Below, piece after piece: positions 8,221-16,668 of a stretch of DNA of 64,000 nucleotides. Source of the DNA: Tumebacillus_A lipolyticus (lineage in GTDB: Bacteria; Bacillota; Bacilli; Tumebacillales; Tumebacillaceae). The DNA is taken from positions 1 through 64,000 of the forward strand of contig NZ_JBHUIO010000008.1 of the NCBI RefSeq assembly GCF_042682745.1, in the 5' to 3' direction. The notes under the pieces are model-generated. The model was not told the origin of the DNA. It made no database searches and worked only from the letters and a program-made list of their open reading frames with translations. The position numbers and the translations under genes were made by a program. Positions within the stretch are counted from its first letter, which is position 1. The number at the start of each line of letters is the position of its first letter.

Positions 8221-9000
8221 TTAGGTTCGTATGAACTTGTGCATATGATGGATGGCCGCCTTTTCCAGCCGCGACACTTGTGCCTGAGAAATGCCGATCT
8301 CCTCCGCGACCTCCATCTGTGTTTTGCCTTCGAAAAACCGCATGGACAAGATGCGCTTTTCCCGCTCGTTCAGCTTTTGCAAAGCTTCGCGAATCGAGAT
8401 TTCTTCCACCCACAGCGTATCTTGATTCTTTTCATCGGACAGCTGATCCATCACATAGATCGGATCGCCGCCATCATGATAGATCGGTTCGAACAGCGAG
8501 ACCGGATCTTGGATCGCATCCAAAGCGAACACCACATCTTCCTTTGGCACATCCATCGCCTGTGAAATCTCCACGATCGAAGGCTCGCGCAGGTTTTGAT
8601 TGGTCAGGCTGTCACGGACTTGCAACGCTTTGTAGGCGATGTCTCGCAAGCTTCGGCTGACGCGAATCGGGTTGTTGTCCCGCAGATACCGCCTGATTTC
8701 GCCAACGATCATCGGAACGGCATAGGTCGAAAACTTCACATTTTGGGAGAGATCGAAATTGTCGATCGCCTTCATCAGTCCGATGCATCCGACCTGAAAC
8801 AGATCGTCCACATACTCCCCGCGATTGTTGAAACGCTGAATCACAGACAGCACCAAGCGCAGATTGCCATTGACCAGCTCTTCCCGGGCAGACAGCGTGC
8901 CAGACTGTAGACTCACGAACAACTCTCGCATCTTTGCGTTGGTCAGAACGGGAAGTTGGGCTGTGTTGACTCCGCAGATTTCCACTTTGTTACGTTTCAT
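8221..9000 (-). CDS. sigG: RNA polymerase sigma-G factor (late forespore)
   Basis: A 259-aa sigma-70 family factor. The N-terminus RNKVEICGVNTAQLPVLTN is characteristic of sigma-G. Region 2 follows (ELVNGNLRLVLSVIQRFNNRG, DDLFQVGCIGLMKAIDNFD, KFSTYAVPMIVGEIRRYLRD), then region 4 with EISQAQVSRLEK helix-turn-helix near the C-terminus. It directs forespore genes after engulfment. GGGAGGGAGC precedes the ATG. A sigma-F/G-type promoter lies at 9039-9066, directly behind sigE. Confidence 0.97.
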   Translation of the reverse strand: MKRNKVEICGVNTAQLPVLTNAKMRELFVSLQSGTLSAREELVNGNLRLVLSVIQRFNNRGEYVDDLFQVGCIGLMKAIDNFDLSQNVKFSTYAVPMIVGEIRRYLRDNNPIRVSRSLRDIAYKALQVRDSLTNQNLREPSIVEISQAMDVPKEDVVFALDAIQDPVSLFEPIYHDGGDPIYVMDQLSDEKNQDTLWVEEISIREALQKLNEREKRILSMRFFEGKTQMEVAEEIGISQAQVSRLEKAAIHHMHKFIRT

Positions 9001-9038
9001 GTTGCTCCCTCCCTATGATGTCCGCCACGGTTGTAGAC

Positions 9039-9066
9039 AGTATTACCAGGGGAGGGAGAAATATGC
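9039..9066 (-). promoter_or_regulatory. sigma-F/sigma-G-type promoter for sigG
   Basis: On the minus strand GCATA (9062-9066) is followed after 14 nt by GGTAATACT (9039-9047). The latter matches the forespore -10 pattern GGnnAnAnT at every fixed position. The spacer is one nucleotide shorter than typical. Placement between sigE and sigG agrees with forespore-specific expression of spoIIIG known in B. subtilis. Confidence 0.65.
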
Positions 9067-9067
9067 A

Positions 9068-9802
9068 TCACAACATTTTGTTGAACTCTTTGCGCAACCG
9101 CTTGATGATGCGCTTTTCCAAGCGGGAGATGTACGATTGCGAGATGCCGAGCAGGTCTGCCACATCCTTTTGTGTCATCTCTTTTCCATCGGTCAGGCCG
9201 AAGCGCATCTCCATGATCTTGCGCTCGCGCTCGGTCAGCTTTTCTAGCGCCTTGTAGAGCAGTTTGCGATCGACCTGCTCCTCGATATTCCGGTAGATCG
9301 TGTCATTCTCCGTGCCCAGAACGTCGGAGAGGAGCAGTTCGTTGCCGTCCCAATCGACGTTTAGCGGTTCGTCAAACGACACTTCGGAGCGGATCTTGTT
9401 GTTTCGTCGCAGAAACATCAAGATCTCATTTTCGATGCAGCGCGACGCGTAGGTGGCCAACTTGATCTTCTTCTCCGGATCGAACGTGTTGACCGCCTTG
9501 ATCAGCCCGATCGTGCCGATCGAAACGAGATCCTCGATGTTGATTCCCGTATTTTCAAACTTGCGTGCGATATAAACGACAAGCCGCAGGTTGCGTTCGA
9601 TCAAGACGGCGCGCACGCCCTCATCCTTGGTCGGCAGCTTGCCGAGCAGATACTCTTCCTCTTCTCGTGTCAACGGCGGAGGGAGCGCTTCGCTGCCCCC
9701 AACATAATAGATCTCCTCCGGAGTTCCCCCCATCTTGAACAGGAGATTCAAGAACCAGATGCGAGCTTGCAGACGCATCTTGAGTGGCAATGGCAACTTC
9801 AT
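9068..9802 (-). CDS. sigE: RNA polymerase sigma-E factor (early mother cell), pro-form
   Basis: A 244-aa sigma factor made as an inactive precursor. The hydrophobic, basic N-terminal ~28 residues form the pro-sequence. The junction EIYYVGGSEALPPPLT closely matches the known SpoIIGA cleavage region. Region 2 (ERNLRLVVYIARKFENTG, IEDLVSIGTIGLIKAVNTF) and region 4 (ISQSYISRLEKRIIKRLR) are intact. It lies directly downstream of spoIIGA, which encodes its processing protease. Confidence 0.97.
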   Translation of the reverse strand: MKLPLPLKMRLQARIWFLNLLFKMGGTPEEIYYVGGSEALPPPLTREEEEYLLGKLPTKDEGVRAVLIERNLRLVVYIARKFENTGINIEDLVSIGTIGLIKAVNTFDPEKKIKLATYASRCIENEILMFLRRNNKIRSEVSFDEPLNVDWDGNELLLSDVLGTENDTIYRNIEEQVDRKLLYKALEKLTERERKIMEMRFGLTDGKEMTQKDVADLLGISQSYISRLEKRIIKRLRKEFNKML

Positions 9803-9832
9803 AGTATGCGATCTTCTCCTTTCCTCCCACCA

Positions 9833-10807
9833 TCAGCTCGCAGCACTGCCCAAGCTCCACTCACCCTCTTCTTCCAGCCGATCTTCTAACATCGCCGGAT
9901 GTAATATCGCACGGTAGGAGCCGTCTGACGCCAGCGCCTTCGGGTTGAGCCCGATCAGGACGCGCGAGCACGCATGACGCACTTCTTGGCGTTTGAGCAC
10001 GACCGCATCAGGTTGGAATGCAAGCAGCATCCCGATCGTTCCGCCGATGCCGCGATAGGGTACCAAGCGGAATTTTGTCTGCCATCCTTCATCGAGCTCC
10101 AACTCGCCGATCGACAGCGAGATGTCCCCGCCTTGGCGAAATTCACCGACCAGCGCAGGTGGCAGATAGTCGGTGAACAACTCCCAATCGACCACCATCA
10201 CCGGAGCTCTCGACAGGGGATCGGCAAGCGCGTTTCCCGTATCCAACAGCCCAACGAACTCGATCGATTCCTGATCGAATCGAACTTCTACTTCCCAAAA
10301 ATTAAATTCGCGCTGCTTGCTTCTGGTCAAGCGGTTCCACGCGCCTTTGCCGAGCAGCCAAGTCAACGGAACGGCCAGCAGCAACAGCCAAAGCTTCGTC
10401 TGCTGATGCCACACCGCACTTCCTTCCATCAGCAAAAGACCGTTCTGCATCGACACGCTGCCAAAAAAGCTGTTGACCGCGTAAGCCGCTCCACCTGTCA
10501 GGAAGGAAGCGAGATAGAACAGGCCGAGCATCTTGCCAATGTCGAACAGCCCTTTCGGTCGAAACGCTACCCAGACCATGACGATGGAAAAAAGCAGTTT
10601 ACAAAAGAACGTTAAGAGGGTAGAGAGGGCGGGAAAAAACAATGTAAGCGCATAGGAAGCTCCGATAGCAGACGCGCCGATCGTCCGCCACCATGAGAGC
10701 TGACGGCGCGCTAAAAAGGCCGTCACAAACAGGATGAACCCGTCCAAACCAAAATTGATCAACCAGACAACATCCAGATAGATGACGGGCAATTTACTCA
10801 CCACCAA
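9833..10807 (-). CDS. spoIIGA: SpoIIGA, sigma-E processing membrane protease
   Basis: A 324-aa protein with five or six membrane helices in residues 1-150 and a cytoplasmic aspartic-protease domain. The catalytic motif is visible as LLDTGNAL near residue 190. It cleaves pro-sigma-E after the forespore signal SpoIIR. The frame opens TTG-GTG-GTG at 10807-10799 without a clear ribosome site, so the exact start is uncertain by two codons. YLDVVWLINFGLD at the N-terminus is typical. Confidence 0.93.
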   Translation of the reverse strand: MVVSKLPVIYLDVVWLINFGLDGFILFVTAFLARRQLSWWRTIGASAIGASYALTLFFPALSTLLTFFCKLLFSIVMVWVAFRPKGLFDIGKMLGLFYLASFLTGGAAYAVNSFFGSVSMQNGLLLMEGSAVWHQQTKLWLLLLAVPLTWLLGKGAWNRLTRSKQREFNFWEVEVRFDQESIEFVGLLDTGNALADPLSRAPVMVVDWELFTDYLPPALVGEFRQGGDISLSIGELELDEGWQTKFRLVPYRGIGGTIGMLLAFQPDAVVLKRQEVRHACSRVLIGLNPKALASDGSYRAILHPAMLEDRLEEEGEWSLGSAAS

Positions 10808-11161
10808 AAGGTTCGCCGATTGCCATCAGTATAGTACAAGTCTATTGCAGAGGGTGTCAGAACTTGACACCTGACTCACAAAATAATCCGACAGCATCCG
10901 AGTATTGCCTCCCGGTCGCCTTTGCCCACTCCTCGTTGACCGCCGAGCGGTTCGGACGGGAAGATCACAGCGAAAATCTGGCCACGCGAACTGCCGGTTG
11001 GCGATTGAGCAGCGATCGCTCAGCAGCAGCTGTGTTCGCTTTTCCTCCACATTTCTGAAAGTTTATAAAAAACTTAATTAAAAAGACTAGCCATTTTCCC
11101 AGCTTTGTGACATATTTTAAATGTAAATTTGTGTCGAATAATATAAGGGAGGCTTATTCAA
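10808..11161. other. 354-bp intergenic region between spoIIGA and lodA
   Basis: No gene is visible. It must contain the divergent promoters of spoIIGA and lodA. It holds a perfect 7-bp inverted repeat (10853-10871) and becomes very A+T-rich after 11050. CATATTTTA at 11111-11119 resembles a sigma-E/K -10 but has no matching -35. TGTCGAA at 11132-11138 matches a Spo0A box core but sits close to the lodA ribosome site. Confidence 0.5.
10853..10871. promoter_or_regulatory. inverted repeat, possible operator
   Basis: GGTGTCA-GAACT-TGACACC is a perfect 7-bp inverted repeat with a 5-nt centre, 46-64 bp upstream of spoIIGA. It lacks a T-run, so an operator fits better than a terminator. The binding protein is unknown. 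Confidence 0.35.
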
Positions 11162-12925
11162 TTGCAATCTGAAAAAATAGTGAAATGTAGAATCCATCCC
11201 GCGATCGGAATAGCACGCGTCGGGAACAGCCCTGAAGAATATTTTATCGGGCCCGAGGTACCCGGCATCATGCCGACTCCACAGTCCGGTTATAAAGATA
11301 CCCAAGGCCGAATCAAACGACAGGCGGCCAAATTTCGCATCTATGGTCTTGACAGTGAAGGGAAGGTGGTGCGCGAGCTGAAGATGAGCGATCCAGATCT
11401 CGATTCGATCAGTTGGAGCGTACACCTCGCCAACAAAAAAGCGGCTTGGTATGATTTCGATCTTGCGCTCGACATACCGGCAGCCGAAGGGATTCGCTCC
11501 AATCGTCGCAACGCCAATCTGCAAACGGTTGAGGAGCGGAAAAAGCTGATCATCGACCCAGGCTCGCGCACCGTCAGCAGACCGAACGAACGCGCTCATT
11601 TTGATACGGGAACTTTTCTCGATCAGCAGGTGAACCTCGGAGAGATCCGCGCAGATGAGGATGGCCATCTGTTGGTGCTCGGCGGATTCGGCCATTCGAG
11701 CGCTCCGGGTGGAAACGAAGTCTACACGTTTGCCAACAACGACGGTTGGCATGATGATACGTCTGACGGCCCCGTCTGCGCACAGGTGGTGATCGCAGGC
11801 GTTCCAATCGAAGTCGAGCCTGCCTGGGTGATCGTCGCGCCGCCAGACTACGCGCCCGGCATCGCCGGCATCGTGTCGATGTACGATGTCGCCTACGAGG
11901 TGGGTCACTCCTTCAACCCGGAGCCGATTCAGGTCTCGTTCCGCAAACATATCTTGCCGATCTTACAGCGCTTCTCCTCGACCCAGTGGGTGAACGAGGG
12001 ATTTTACCAAGAGTTCGGCTACAGAGCGCCGTGGGATTTCCTCAACCCAGATCTGCTCGCACATCTGGCCGATCCATCGCCGGCAAATCGACCGCTCCGC
12101 GAAGAAATTTTTGAAAAGTTTCGCCACCCGAGCTACGAGAAGATGGAGCGAGACGCCTGGCCGCCCATGTATGGCGATGGGATGGACATCCCGGCCAACA
12201 ACCCGCGCAACTGGCTGGCGATGACCCACTTGCAATACACATGGCTCAAGCGATGGGCGCAGGGCGATTTTATCGCCGACAATGCAGAAGTTTCCACTCC
12301 GGTCGAAACGCTTGAGGAACTGCCGATCGACAAACGCCCTCACGCCCTCGATGAAGCGGCACTGGAGTGGACGCTCGGCGGCGCATTTCATCCGGGATGT
12401 GAAGCCACATGGCCGCTGCGCATCGCCTCCCTCTATAGCGCCCCATTGCGGATCAAGCACGCGGACGATTGCGGGCGAACGGAAGATTACGGTCCTGTCC
12501 TCACGCCGGAGATCGCCCTCAGCCCGCAAGGCCCGCTCAGCGGCGGCAGTCTGCCCGGGGATCTGACCAGATGGATGGCCGTGCCTTGGCAGACAGATAC
12601 GGCTAGCTGCCGCTCCGGCTACGAGCCCAAGATCAACAAGTACCTCCCCACCTTCTGGCCGGCGCGCGTGCCCAACCACGTGTTGAGCGAAGCGAACTAC
12701 CAGAAGGTGATGGATGCACAGCTGACGATGCCTGAGCGTCAAGACGCGTTCGACACGCGGAACGACTGGCTCGAAGCGTTCCCATCTTCCACCGAAAACC
12801 TGAACCGCTTTATCGAGGAGTGGTACAAAGTGGGGATGATCGTTCGCCAAGAAGGTCCTGCCGACACGAAACGGTTTCCGCCCTCAATCCATGTGGAAAT
12901 GTGGAATGAATTAAAAAAATCGTGA
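11162..12925 (+). CDS. lodA: LodA-like CTQ-dependent amino-acid oxidase
   Basis: A 587-aa protein of the L-lysine epsilon-oxidase (LodA)/glycine oxidase (GoxA) family. These quinoproteins oxidise an amino acid with O2, releasing H2O2, and carry a cysteine tryptophylquinone made from their own Cys and Trp. The N-terminus IHPAIGIARVGNSP and the C-terminal DTASCRSGY (Cys483) and TFWPARVPNHVLSE (Trp499) are strongly family-like. A later Trp536 (TRNDWLEAFP) is an alternative cofactor Trp. The frame starts at TTG 11162 with AAGGGAGG 9 nt upstream. No signal peptide is seen. The stop overlaps lodB by 4 nt. The substrate (lysine, glycine or other) cannot be read from sequence. Confidence 0.88.
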   Translation: MQSEKIVKCRIHPAIGIARVGNSPEEYFIGPEVPGIMPTPQSGYKDTQGRIKRQAAKFRIYGLDSEGKVVRELKMSDPDLDSISWSVHLANKKAAWYDFDLALDIPAAEGIRSNRRNANLQTVEERKKLIIDPGSRTVSRPNERAHFDTGTFLDQQVNLGEIRADEDGHLLVLGGFGHSSAPGGNEVYTFANNDGWHDDTSDGPVCAQVVIAGVPIEVEPAWVIVAPPDYAPGIAGIVSMYDVAYEVGHSFNPEPIQVSFRKHILPILQRFSSTQWVNEGFYQEFGYRAPWDFLNPDLLAHLADPSPANRPLREEIFEKFRHPSYEKMERDAWPPMYGDGMDIPANNPRNWLAMTHLQYTWLKRWAQGDFIADNAEVSTPVETLEELPIDKRPHALDEAALEWTLGGAFHPGCEATWPLRIASLYSAPLRIKHADDCGRTEDYGPVLTPEIALSPQGPLSGGSLPGDLTRWMAVPWQTDTASCRSGYEPKINKYLPTFWPARVPNHVLSEANYQKVMDAQLTMPERQDAFDTRNDWLEAFPSSTENLNRFIEEWYKVGMIVRQEGPADTKRFPPSIHVEMWNELKKS

Positions 12926-14061
12926 AACACAGAGCGGATGTCGCCATCCTCGGCGGCGGAACTGCAGGTTGTACAGCCGCCTATCTGCTCGCCCGAGCAG
13001 GCTTTTCCGCGCTGATCATCGAGCGAGGAAGAGCGAGCGGATGGATGATCGGGGAAGGATTGCCCCCTTCCTCGACCGCTCTGCTGCACCAGCTCGGACT
13101 CTATGAGCGCTTTCTGCAGGACGGCCACCTGCCTTCTTTCGGAAATCGTTCCGCTTGGGGATCGACATCATGTGCGGAGCATAACTTCCTCTTTGAAGCG
13201 AACGGCCACGGCTGGCACATCGATCGAGCAAAGTTTGATGCGATGCTGGCCGAGTTTGCCATCCAGCAGGGCGCACTTCTCCTCGACCGGACCGAGCTAA
13301 AAGAGTTGCGCCAGACGGATGTCGGGTGGAGGTTGCATCTGACACAGGGGATTGAAGTCGAAGCCGATTTTCTCATCGATGCGACGGGGCGAAACTGCCA
13401 CCTTGCCCGTCGGCTGAACATGCAGCGCATCGCCTTTGATCGGCTCGCCTGCATCACCGGTTGGTTTGCTGCCGACTCTGCCGATCAGGATTCCCAGACG
13501 GTGCTCGAAGCTGTCGAGGATGGTTGGTGGTACTCCTCTTTGCTTCCTGAAGGTCAGCGCGTCGTCTCATTTTTGAGCGATGCGGACCTGCCGCAGACCC
13601 GTTCTGCACGATTGCCGCATCTGTGGAAGAGGCAGCTTGATCGCACATCACACATCAGTTCGCTCGTCCGCAAGGATGCGGGTGCTCTGATCTCGCCCCC
13701 ACGCATCGTCAACGCCAACAGCTCCTGCCTGCCAACTCCGATCGGTGCAGGCTGGCTTGCGATCGGCGATGCTGCATGCGCCTATGATCCGCTCTCCTCA
13801 CAAGGCATGCTGATGGCGCTCGGCACCGCGATCGAGGCGACAGAAGCGCTGCAATCCGTTTGGCGCGGAGACGTGACTGCGCTTGACGAGTACCAGTCCT
13901 TCATCAGACAGATGTACGGTGCCTACCTAAACTCCCGCGATGCTTACTATGCGATGGAACGACGCTTTCCTCACTCCCTTTTTTGGCAGAGAAGACATCG
14001 GGCCAAAAGGGATCAGACTCCCCTGAGTCGAAATATCGGGACAGTCGAAAAATGGGAGTGA
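12922..14061 (+). CDS. lodB: LodB-like FAD-dependent maturase of the CTQ oxidase
   Basis: A 379-aa flavoprotein of the tryptophan-halogenase/geranylgeranyl-reductase-like superfamily. The dinucleotide fold is ADVAILGGGTAGCTAAYLLA at residues 5-24. A second FAD motif appears as GWLAIGDAACAYDPLSSQGM near residue 280. LodB-type proteins are needed to hydroxylate the Trp that becomes CTQ in the partner LodA (family knowledge). The GTG start overlaps the lodA stop (GTGA), a classic coupled pair, which strongly supports assignment of both genes. Confidence 0.86.
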   Translation: MKHRADVAILGGGTAGCTAAYLLARAGFSALIIERGRASGWMIGEGLPPSSTALLHQLGLYERFLQDGHLPSFGNRSAWGSTSCAEHNFLFEANGHGWHIDRAKFDAMLAEFAIQQGALLLDRTELKELRQTDVGWRLHLTQGIEVEADFLIDATGRNCHLARRLNMQRIAFDRLACITGWFAADSADQDSQTVLEAVEDGWWYSSLLPEGQRVVSFLSDADLPQTRSARLPHLWKRQLDRTSHISSLVRKDAGALISPPRIVNANSSCLPTPIGAGWLAIGDAACAYDPLSSQGMLMALGTAIEATEALQSVWRGDVTALDEYQSFIRQMYGAYLNSRDAYYAMERRFPHSLFWQRRHRAKRDQTPLSRNIGTVEKWE

Positions 14062-14067
14062 ACACGC

Positions 14068-14562
14068 ATGCAGGAAATGAACAAGATACGGACGATGAAC
14101 TTAGCCTTTCTCTTCCATGACGATGATGTACTGATGATCCATCGCGGGGCGCACAAGCAGATCTGGCCCAACAAATGGTCGGGAGTAGGCGGCCATGTGG
14201 AAGCGCATGAGCATGACGATCTGCGCAGTTCTGTCCTGCGGGAGATTCAAGAAGAGACCGGTCTCTCCGCTGATGCGATCGATGATCTGTTGCTGCGATA
14301 CATCATGATCAGAGAGCGCGATGGGGAACTGCGCCAACTATACGTCTACTTTGGCAAGACCCGCGTGCGAGAAGTGAACGAGACGGAAGAAGGCGAACTT
14401 CGCTGGGTATCGCGCAGCGATTGGCTGAACTTGGACTTGATCCCAACCAACCGCAAGATGTTGGAACACTATTTGGCACATCAAGAGGAAACTTGCGTTT
14501 TTCTGGGGATCAACATGGAAGATCGCGACGATGCGCAGTGGATTCGATTGATCGGAAAGTGA
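14068..14562 (+). CDS. Nudix hydrolase
   Basis: A 164-aa MutT/Nudix protein. The Nudix box reads GGHVEAHEHDDLRSSVLREI followed by QEETGL. It has a two-residue insertion between the first Glu and the REI segment, which occurs in one branch of MutT-like proteins. It would hydrolyse a nucleoside diphosphate linked to another group; the substrate is unknown. It starts 6 nt after lodB with GGGAG upstream, so it is the third gene of the lodAB operon. Whether it serves the oxidase, for example by cleaning oxidised nucleotides formed by H2O2, is speculation. Confidence 0.88.
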   Translation: MQEMNKIRTMNLAFLFHDDDVLMIHRGAHKQIWPNKWSGVGGHVEAHEHDDLRSSVLREIQEETGLSADAIDDLLLRYIMIRERDGELRQLYVYFGKTRVREVNETEEGELRWVSRSDWLNLDLIPTNRKMLEHYLAHQEETCVFLGINMEDRDDAQWIRLIGK

Positions 14563-14586
14563 TCGAAGCGGTTTGCATCGAGCAGA

Positions 14587-14626
14587 ACATCAAAAGCCTC
14601 CACGCGACGTGGAGGCTTTTTGATGT
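14587..14626. terminator. bidirectional terminator
   Basis: AAAAGCCTCCACG-CGA-CGTGGAGGCTTTT within ACATCA/TGATGT forms a long perfect stem with T-runs on both strands. It ends the lodA-lodB-Nudix operon and the converging coiled-coil gene. Confidence 0.92.
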
Positions 14627-14643
14627 TGCCCGTCGATCCGCCT

Positions 14644-16668
14644 TCAGGAATTCCGATTTTCTAACAGATAATGAAACGCATCCTTTACGATTTTCGAGTC
14701 CTCATCCACTGCCGATCCTTTCATATAGTTCACAATTGCCTTGGCAAGATTGGACACCGGCACCGGGATCTCAGGTTTCTCAGGCTTGGCCTTCACCCGT
14801 TCGATGCAATATGTAAGCATGTCTTTCAAGAGATGGAATTGCGTGTTGCGGCGATGACTTTTCGCTTCTGCGTGCGAGCCCCCTTTTGCTGTCGCGCCCA
14901 CAGGTGCCATCGGATTCAAGAGCCCATCTTTCGAGTAGTAATCGGGCAGATGGAATTGCTGATCGCTGTATTTTTCCTTTGACGCAACTCCTCTCCAACC
15001 ATCGCGCACCCCGATCATCGCGAGCGCATGAAAGGGAGCGGAAGAGCGGTTGCGAGCACTTTCCAAGTTCAGCAAAACCCGTCTTGGGATAACATATTTT
15101 TTGATCTCATCTCGCTGAGCGTCAGGGGTTCCAAAACTAGTTAGATGCTTGTCCATTTCGGCGATGCTGTCCGACAACAACAGAGTCGCCAACTGCTGGT
15201 CGGTCACATCGTTCTTCATGACCTTATCATAATGACTCCTTTCGCTTTCGTAACTGGCAATCGCAGGGCCGATTTGCACCCCACTCAGATTGGGACGCGT
15301 CGTGTCTTTCGGCTTCGTGTCAATATTTCCAGGCAGTGCCCACGGTTTTGCGTTCTCCAGCTTGGAAGAGGGAATGCTTGCAGTCGCAGAGCCGCTGTTA
15401 ACTTTCACCGTCTTCCCCACTCTGTTCGTGCCATATCCGAAGATGCCGACCTGTTGCGCATTCGTCGTGTCTGCACTCCCGATGTCGATCTCATTTTGAT
15501 CGTCTGGCACAGCGGCAAAATGGTGCGTAGCCAGGCCCGCGACTTTCAGGAGTTTTTTGAACAGGTCACTCTCCACGTCTGTCAATCTCTTTTTGCAATC
15601 TTCCAAATCTTTTTCGTTCAGATCGGTCAGTTTGTGTTTAAAATCGGCGGTGCTTTTCGGATTTTGCAGCCAATACAGTTCCGTTTTGCATTTGGCAATC
15701 TCCTTTTGTACGAGTGCCATCGGAGGAGACATCTGAACAGAGAGCGATTCCATTTCCCGTTGCAGGTCATTTTTGATCGCAAGATTCTCCTCTACATCCA
15801 GTTTCGCATTCTTGATCGCTTCCTTGTTGCTCTCGATTTCCGCAGCCTTGTCGTTGACCAAACTCTCGATCTGCTGCTTGTGCCACTTCTCTTTATCTGC
15901 AGCTTTCAACTCGTCAAACGCTTCTCTCTCAGCTTCAGCCAATTTATCGATCACTGCTTGGCGATCGTATTCCTTATCAATTTTCTTCATATCTGCGCGT
16001 GTCAATGGTTTCGTATTCAATTTCAACTTCTGGTCATAATCCTCTTCAGAGCTTACAACATCACGATCAGCAGCTTTGATCTCCTCTTCTTTCGCGAGAA
16101 TCGCCTTTACCCGCTCAGCGCGTGTCTTTTGGGTTTCAAGAGCTGCTGTTGCGATCCGATCACTCAAGGCGCCGACTTTTTCACGCAAACTTTTGTCCAC
16201 CGGCTTTTCTGGCGTATCGATCAGCTTCAATTTTTCTTGCAGTTCTACCTTTGCTTTGTTCAGCTCGTCGTGGTGGATCAAATCAATCTTTTCGAGCTCC
16301 GCTTCGATCCGCTTTTCCTTTGCCCGCACATCCTCTTCCAGGTCAATATTGCTCTCCTCATCGTCCGTGTCCAATTTCATCTTTTTCTTTGTTGCCTTAT
16401 TGATTTGATGATCGCTCTCCCTTTTCTCTTTGCCCGGCTTCTGTTGAGCCAACGAGTTGTTCATCATTTGGAGCACTGCCCCATTCCCAAACGTCCTCTG
16501 CAATTGCATAATCTGATCTTTGTTGAGCGCGTGGGGTGAGACTTTTGCCATTTGAACGAGCTGTTCAGGAGCAAGTAAATGTGACCCAGAGCTAGGAGGT
16601 GCCGAGTTTCGTTGAACAGCGGAATCTCCTTTGGACATCTTACGAGGATATTGTCCACGAACCATCAT
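14644..16668 (-). CDS. large coiled-coil protein with LQRxxGNxAV motif (eCIS/polymorphic-toxin-like)
   Basis: A 674-aa protein with no signal peptide or membrane helix. Residues 1-50 look disordered. Residues 56-70 carry LQRTFGNGAVLQMMN, which matches the LQ..xGN.AV..L motif that precedes DUF4157 and related toxin domains in proteins tied to extracellular contractile injection systems. Residues 110-375 are an almost continuous charged coiled coil rich in Lys/Glu. Residues 376-674 look globular (THHFAAVP, GIFGYGTNRVG, GVRDGWRGV, GGSHAEAKSHRRNTQFHLLK) but match no family I can name. Start 16668 has AGAGGAG upstream. The gene is visibly more A+T-rich than its neighbours, suggesting horizontal transfer. 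Confidence 0.82.
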   Translation of the reverse strand: MMVRGQYPRKMSKGDSAVQRNSAPPSSGSHLLAPEQLVQMAKVSPHALNKDQIMQLQRTFGNGAVLQMMNNSLAQQKPGKEKRESDHQINKATKKKMKLDTDDEESNIDLEEDVRAKEKRIEAELEKIDLIHHDELNKAKVELQEKLKLIDTPEKPVDKSLREKVGALSDRIATAALETQKTRAERVKAILAKEEEIKAADRDVVSSEEDYDQKLKLNTKPLTRADMKKIDKEYDRQAVIDKLAEAEREAFDELKAADKEKWHKQQIESLVNDKAAEIESNKEAIKNAKLDVEENLAIKNDLQREMESLSVQMSPPMALVQKEIAKCKTELYWLQNPKSTADFKHKLTDLNEKDLEDCKKRLTDVESDLFKKLLKVAGLATHHFAAVPDDQNEIDIGSADTTNAQQVGIFGYGTNRVGKTVKVNSGSATASIPSSKLENAKPWALPGNIDTKPKDTTRPNLSGVQIGPAIASYESERSHYDKVMKNDVTDQQLATLLLSDSIAEMDKHLTSFGTPDAQRDEIKKYVIPRRVLLNLESARNRSSAPFHALAMIGVRDGWRGVASKEKYSDQQFHLPDYYSKDGLLNPMAPVGATAKGGSHAEAKSHRRNTQFHLLKDMLTYCIERVKAKPEKPEIPVPVSNLAKAIVNYMKGSAVDEDSKIVKDAFHYLLENRNS

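Noticed and set aside
11111..11138. Sigma-E/K-like -10 (CATATTTTA) and Spo0A box (TGTCGAA) before lodA
   Set aside because: No -35 at the required spacing and the 0A core is only seven bases in an A+T-rich stretch; chance is likely.
15145..16539. 464-aa Phe/Leu-rich plus-strand open frame that could pass for a membrane protein
   Set aside because: It is the complement of the Lys/Glu-rich coiled-coil gene, which reads as Phe/Leu when reversed.
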